This document shows, piece after piece, positions 61,567-64,000 of a DNA stretch of 64,000 nucleotides; position 1 is the first letter of the stretch; each line of letters begins with the position of its first letter. The translations under genes and the position numbers were made by a program. The DNA lies in contig CAZHOJ010000001.1 in NCBI GenBank assembly GCA_964534125.1, positions 372,001 through 436,000 of the forward strand, in the 5' to 3' direction. Under the pieces are notes generated by a model that did no database searches, was not told the origin of the DNA, and was given only the letters and a program-made list of their open reading frames with translations. Origin of the DNA: 2-02-FULL-55-14 sp964534125 (GTDB taxonomy: Bacteria > Bacteroidota > Ignavibacteria > UBA10030).

Positions 61567-62127
61567 CTACACCTCCATGATCTCCGTCTCCTTCACCGCC
61601 AAAAGGTCGTCGACCTCCTTCACATGCCTATCTGTCAGCTTCTGGCACTCCTGCTCGGCCCGCTTCCTCTCATCCTCCGAGAAGTGTTCAGCCTTTTCCG
61701 CTTTCTTCAGATGTTCGATGGCATCCCTGCGGACGTTGCGGATGGCGATCTTCCCTTCCTCGCCAAAGCGTTTTGTGAGCTTCACAAGCTCCCGCCGGCG
61801 TTCCTCGTTCAACGGCGGTATCGGCACCCGGATGATCGTGCCATCGCTCGTCGGATTCAGCCCCAGGTTTGCGTTCAGAATGGCCTTCTCGATCGGCTGG
61901 ATCATGGTCTTTTCCCACGGCTGGACCGAGATCGTGTGCACATCCGGCGTGCTCACGTTCGCGACCTGCTTGAGCGGGGTCATCGTTCCGTAGTAATCGA
62001 CCTTGACGCCGTCTAACAGGGTCGTCGTGGCCTTCCCCGTGCGGATCTTGGAGAGTTCGTCCCGCACGACTTCGACCGCCTTCCTCATCCGGTCGTCAGC
62101 ATCTTTCAGGATCACTTTCGAGCTCAT
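61567..62127 (-). CDS. frr: Ribosome recycling factor
   Basis: 186 aa, the usual length. Pattern: ADDRMRKAVEVVRDELSKIR, TGKATTTLLDGVKVDYYGTM, TPLKQVANVSTPDVHTISVQ, PWEKTMIQPIEKAILNANLG, PPLNEERRRELVKLTKRFGE. It splits post-termination ribosomes together with EF-G. It lies twelve bases after pyrH. Confidence 0.97.
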   Translation of the reverse strand: MSSKVILKDADDRMRKAVEVVRDELSKIRTGKATTTLLDGVKVDYYGTMTPLKQVANVSTPDVHTISVQPWEKTMIQPIEKAILNANLGLNPTSDGTIIRVPIPPLNEERRRELVKLTKRFGEEGKIAIRNVRRDAIEHLKKAEKAEHFSEDERKRAEQECQKLTDRHVKEVDDLLAVKETEIMEV

Positions 62128-62139
62128 ACGGCACCCGTG

Positions 62140-62877
62140 CTATTGTTTGATCAATGTCGGAAACTCCATGACGCGGGATCCCACCTGTTCACCGATGACA
62201 AGGCGCCGGAGGTTGTCCGCGATGTTCATGTTGAACACGATCAGCGGTAATTTGTTCTCCTTGGATAGCGTGATAGCTGTAAGGTCCATCACCCGGAGGT
62301 CCCGGCGAAGGACGTCCTCGTACGAGATGTCGGAGAACTTCGTCGCCTCAGCGTTCTTTTCGGGGTCGCTGTCATAGACCCCATCGACCCGCGTGCCCTT
62401 CAGGATGACATCGGCGTCGATCTCGATGGCACGCAGGACCGCCGCCGTATCGGTCGTAAAATACGGATTCCCCGTTCCCGCCGCAAAGATGACGACGCGC
62501 CCTTTCTCCATGTGCCGGATGGCCCTGCGCCGGATGAACGGCTCGGCGATCTTCTCCATGTCGATGGCTGTCTGGCAGCGCGTCGGGACTTCCTCATGCT
62601 CCAGTGCATTCTGCAGTGCGAGCGCGTTGATGACCGTCGCGAGCATACCCATATGATCGCCCGTCACCTTATCGATGCCGTCGGAGGAATCCTGCACCCC
62701 GCGATAAATGTTCCCTCCGCCGATGACGATCCCCACCTGCACGCCGATCCCTACAACAACCTTGATCTCTTTGGCATATCGACTGACCACCTCAGGATCG
62801 ATGCCGTAGTCACGCGACCCCATCAACGCCTCGCCGCTCAGCTTCAGGAGTATTCGTTTGTATGCAAGTTTCGCCAT
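62140..62877 (-). CDS. pyrH: UMP kinase
   Basis: 245 aa. Bacterial PyrH features: YKRILLKLSGEALMG, VGIVIGGGNIYRG, DHMGMLATVINALALQNALE, RRAIRHMEKGRVVIFAAGTG, NPYFTTDTAAVLRAIEIDAD, VLKGTRVDGVYDSDP. It makes UDP from UMP and is normally feedback-regulated by UTP and GTP. It lies between tsf and frr as in many bacteria, with a terminator between tsf and pyrH. Confidence 0.97.
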   Translation of the reverse strand: MAKLAYKRILLKLSGEALMGSRDYGIDPEVVSRYAKEIKVVVGIGVQVGIVIGGGNIYRGVQDSSDGIDKVTGDHMGMLATVINALALQNALEHEEVPTRCQTAIDMEKIAEPFIRRRAIRHMEKGRVVIFAAGTGNPYFTTDTAAVLRAIEIDADVILKGTRVDGVYDSDPEKNAEATKFSDISYEDVLRRDLRVMDLTAITLSKENKLPLIVFNMNIADNLRRLVIGEQVGSRVMEFPTLIKQ

Positions 62878-62891
62878 AGTACGCTCCGGAC

Positions 62892-62918
62892 AAAAAAAAT
62901 CCCGAATCGCTTCGGGAT
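62892..62918 (-). terminator. Strong rho-independent terminator after tsf
   Basis: Stem ATCCCGAA (62899-62906) / TTCGGGAT (62911-62918), tetraloop TCGC, and eight T on the minus strand (62899-62892). It begins only ten bases after the tsf stop, so rpsB-tsf is a unit separate from, or attenuated before, pyrH-frr. Confidence 0.88.
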
Positions 62919-62928
62919 CGTTGTGTTT

Positions 62929-63543
62929 CTAGCTGTTCTGCTCGGGGTATTCACCGAGATGGAACCGGGTGAACCGGCTGATCTCCACCTTCTCGCCGAC
63001 CTTCGCGACCTGCTCTTCGATGAGGTCCTTGATCGTCTTTCCCGAGTCCTTGATGAAGCTCTGCTCGAGAAGGACCGCTTCCTGATAGAACTTGTCCAGC
63101 CGCCCCTGCGCGATCTTCTCGGCGATGTTCTCCGGCTTCCCCTCGTTCATCGCCTGGGTCCTGTAGATCTCGATCTCCTTATCGATCGTCTCCTTCGTCA
63201 CGTTGTCCCGGCCGATGAACTGCGGATTCATCGCAGCGATCTGCATGGCGATATCATGCGCCAGCTGCTTGAACTCGGGGGTCTTCGCAACGAAGTCCGT
63301 CTCACAGTTCAACTCGACCATGGAACCGATCCGGCCGCCCGCATGGATGTACGCCTCGACGACTCCCTGGTTGGCAGCCTTATCGGCCCGCTTTGCGGCC
63401 GTTGCAGCCCCTTTCTTCCGAAGATATTCGATCGCTGCATTCATCTCACCATTCGTTTCCTGCAAGGCCTTCTTGCAGTCCATCATGCCTGCGCCGGTCT
63501 TTTCGCGCAGCTTCCTGACCTGTTCAGATGTGATCTCTGCCAT
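62929..63543 (-). CDS. tsf: Elongation factor Ts
   Basis: 204 aa, the short form of EF-Ts. N-terminal UBA-like part (VRKLREKTGAGMMDCKKALQ), core with ELNCETDFVAKTPEFKQLAHD and a C-terminal half with LLEQSFIKDSGKTIKDLIEE. It recycles GDP from EF-Tu. The start is 15 bases downstream of the rpsB stop. Confidence 0.96.
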   Translation of the reverse strand: MAEITSEQVRKLREKTGAGMMDCKKALQETNGEMNAAIEYLRKKGAATAAKRADKAANQGVVEAYIHAGGRIGSMVELNCETDFVAKTPEFKQLAHDIAMQIAAMNPQFIGRDNVTKETIDKEIEIYRTQAMNEGKPENIAEKIAQGRLDKFYQEAVLLEQSFIKDSGKTIKDLIEEQVAKVGEKVEISRFTRFHLGEYPEQNS

Positions 63544-63558
63544 GACTCTCTCGTGTGT

Positions 63559-64000
63559 CTATGCGTTCGTTGATTTGTCTGACTTTGCCGCCTCCGCTGA
63601 CCCCTTTGCCATCGCCTCCTCATCGGCTTTCGCCTGCGCATGCTGACTTCCTTCCAGCACGGCATCTGCGATGGCGCTCGTAATGAGCTGGATGGATTTC
63701 AGGGCATCATCGTTCGCCGGGATGGGAAAGTCGACCAGTCCCGGATCGGTGTTGGTGTCGACGATCGCGACCACCGGAATGCCGAGACGGTTCGCCTCTT
63801 TGACGGCGATGTCTTCCTTGTTGATGTCGACGACGTACACGATCCCGGGGAGACGGGACATATCCACGACGCCCGCCAGGACCTCCTGAAGCTTGTCGCG
63901 CTCGCGGCTGAGCATCAGGCGCTCTTTCTTCGTGATCTTATCGAACGTTCCGTCCGACTCCATCTTCTCGATGTTTGTCAGCCGCTTCACGCTCTTGCGG
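63559..64000 (-). CDS. rpsB: 30S ribosomal protein S2, C-terminal part
   Basis: At least 146 codons; the 5' end lies beyond the right edge, so the apparent internal start (GTG at 63990) is not the true one. S2 markers: TKKERLMLSRERDKLQEVLA, GIVYVVDINKEDIAVKEANR, LGIPVVAIVDTNTDPGLVDF, PIPANDDALKSIQLITSAIA. It has an Ala/Lys-rich tail. First gene of the rpsB-tsf pair. Confidence 0.96.
   Translation of the reverse strand, partial: RKSVKRLTNIEKMESDGTFDKITKKERLMLSRERDKLQEVLAGVVDMSRLPGIVYVVDINKEDIAVKEANRLGIPVVAIVDTNTDPGLVDFPIPANDDALKSIQLITSAIADAVLEGSQHAQAKADEEAMAKGSAEAAKSDKSTNA

Overview
The window (about 60% G+C by eye) reads as a chromosomal segment of a Gram-negative bacterium of the FCB superphylum, most likely near Ignavibacteriota/Chlorobiota/Bacteroidota. 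The pointers are a PorV/PorQ-type secreted protein, a DUF5916 outer-membrane protein, a four-helix-bundle (23S-IVS type) protein, PorV-style lipoproteins and Bacteroidota-like promoters. This placement is inference; no rRNA gene is present.

Layout. 1-1451: start of a PorV/PorQ protein and an IPT/TIG lipoprotein, both on the minus strand. 2088-8923 (+): an operon encoding a Qrc-like membrane redox complex (pentaheme cytochrome, Tat-exported molybdopterin-oxidoreductase-fold subunit, 4Fe-4S subunit, NrfD-like quinone subunit). It is bracketed by two unusual GcvH-like proteins with Cys-rich N-terminal parts and led by a small membrane protein. A well-formed sigma-54 (-24/-12) promoter with an upstream dyad lies in front. 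8868-12464 (-): a sensor kinase with two heme-c motifs, an archaemetzincin and an NtrC-family regulator in one tight operon, presumably controlling the redox operon. 12899-14731: GH35 beta-galactosidase. 14840-15817: tRNA-Arg(ACG) embedded in partial tRNA copies, hairpin insertions, a perfect 2 x 197 bp tandem repeat and three terminators. 15835-18834: large hybrid kinase. 19153-24244: a five-gene Lol-like trans-envelope operon (LolA-like carrier, two FtsX-type permeases, ATPase, outer-membrane barrel). 24290-27485: four-helix-bundle protein, DUF5916 protein and a small membrane protein. 27784-28321: a second tRNA-Arg (TCG) locus built like the first. 28460-29448: a kinase fragment (DHp only) and tadA.

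52412 to 29494 (-) is a roughly 23 kb, nearly gapless gene train for envelope/exopolysaccharide synthesis: two WecB epimerases, Wza-like export protein, Wzz-like co-polymerase, O-antigen ligase/polymerase, two flippases, an FkbM methyltransferase, seven glycosyltransferases (one fused to a degenerate sugar-phosphate transferase), and a polyprenyl-phosphate sugar-1-P transferase. It runs on into accA, a thioesterase, a Trm112-like protein, a DUF1385 protein and prfA.

52765-55891 (-): argS, rsfS, a LytR_C protein whose start is obscured, and a secreted protein. 56122-60144 (+): MFS transporter and polA. 60229-61418 (-): two small membrane proteins including a double-PspC protein. 61567-64000 (-): the frr-pyrH-tsf-rpsB translation cluster, with rpsB cut by the window end.

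The arginine-decoding theme recurs: two tRNA-Arg genes, TadA (which makes the inosine needed by tRNA-Arg ACG) and ArgS are all here. The best candidates for new biology are the Qrc-like operon with its tandem four-Cys/H-domain protein and heme-sensing regulatory operon containing an archaemetzincin, and the hairpin-riddled tRNA-Arg loci.
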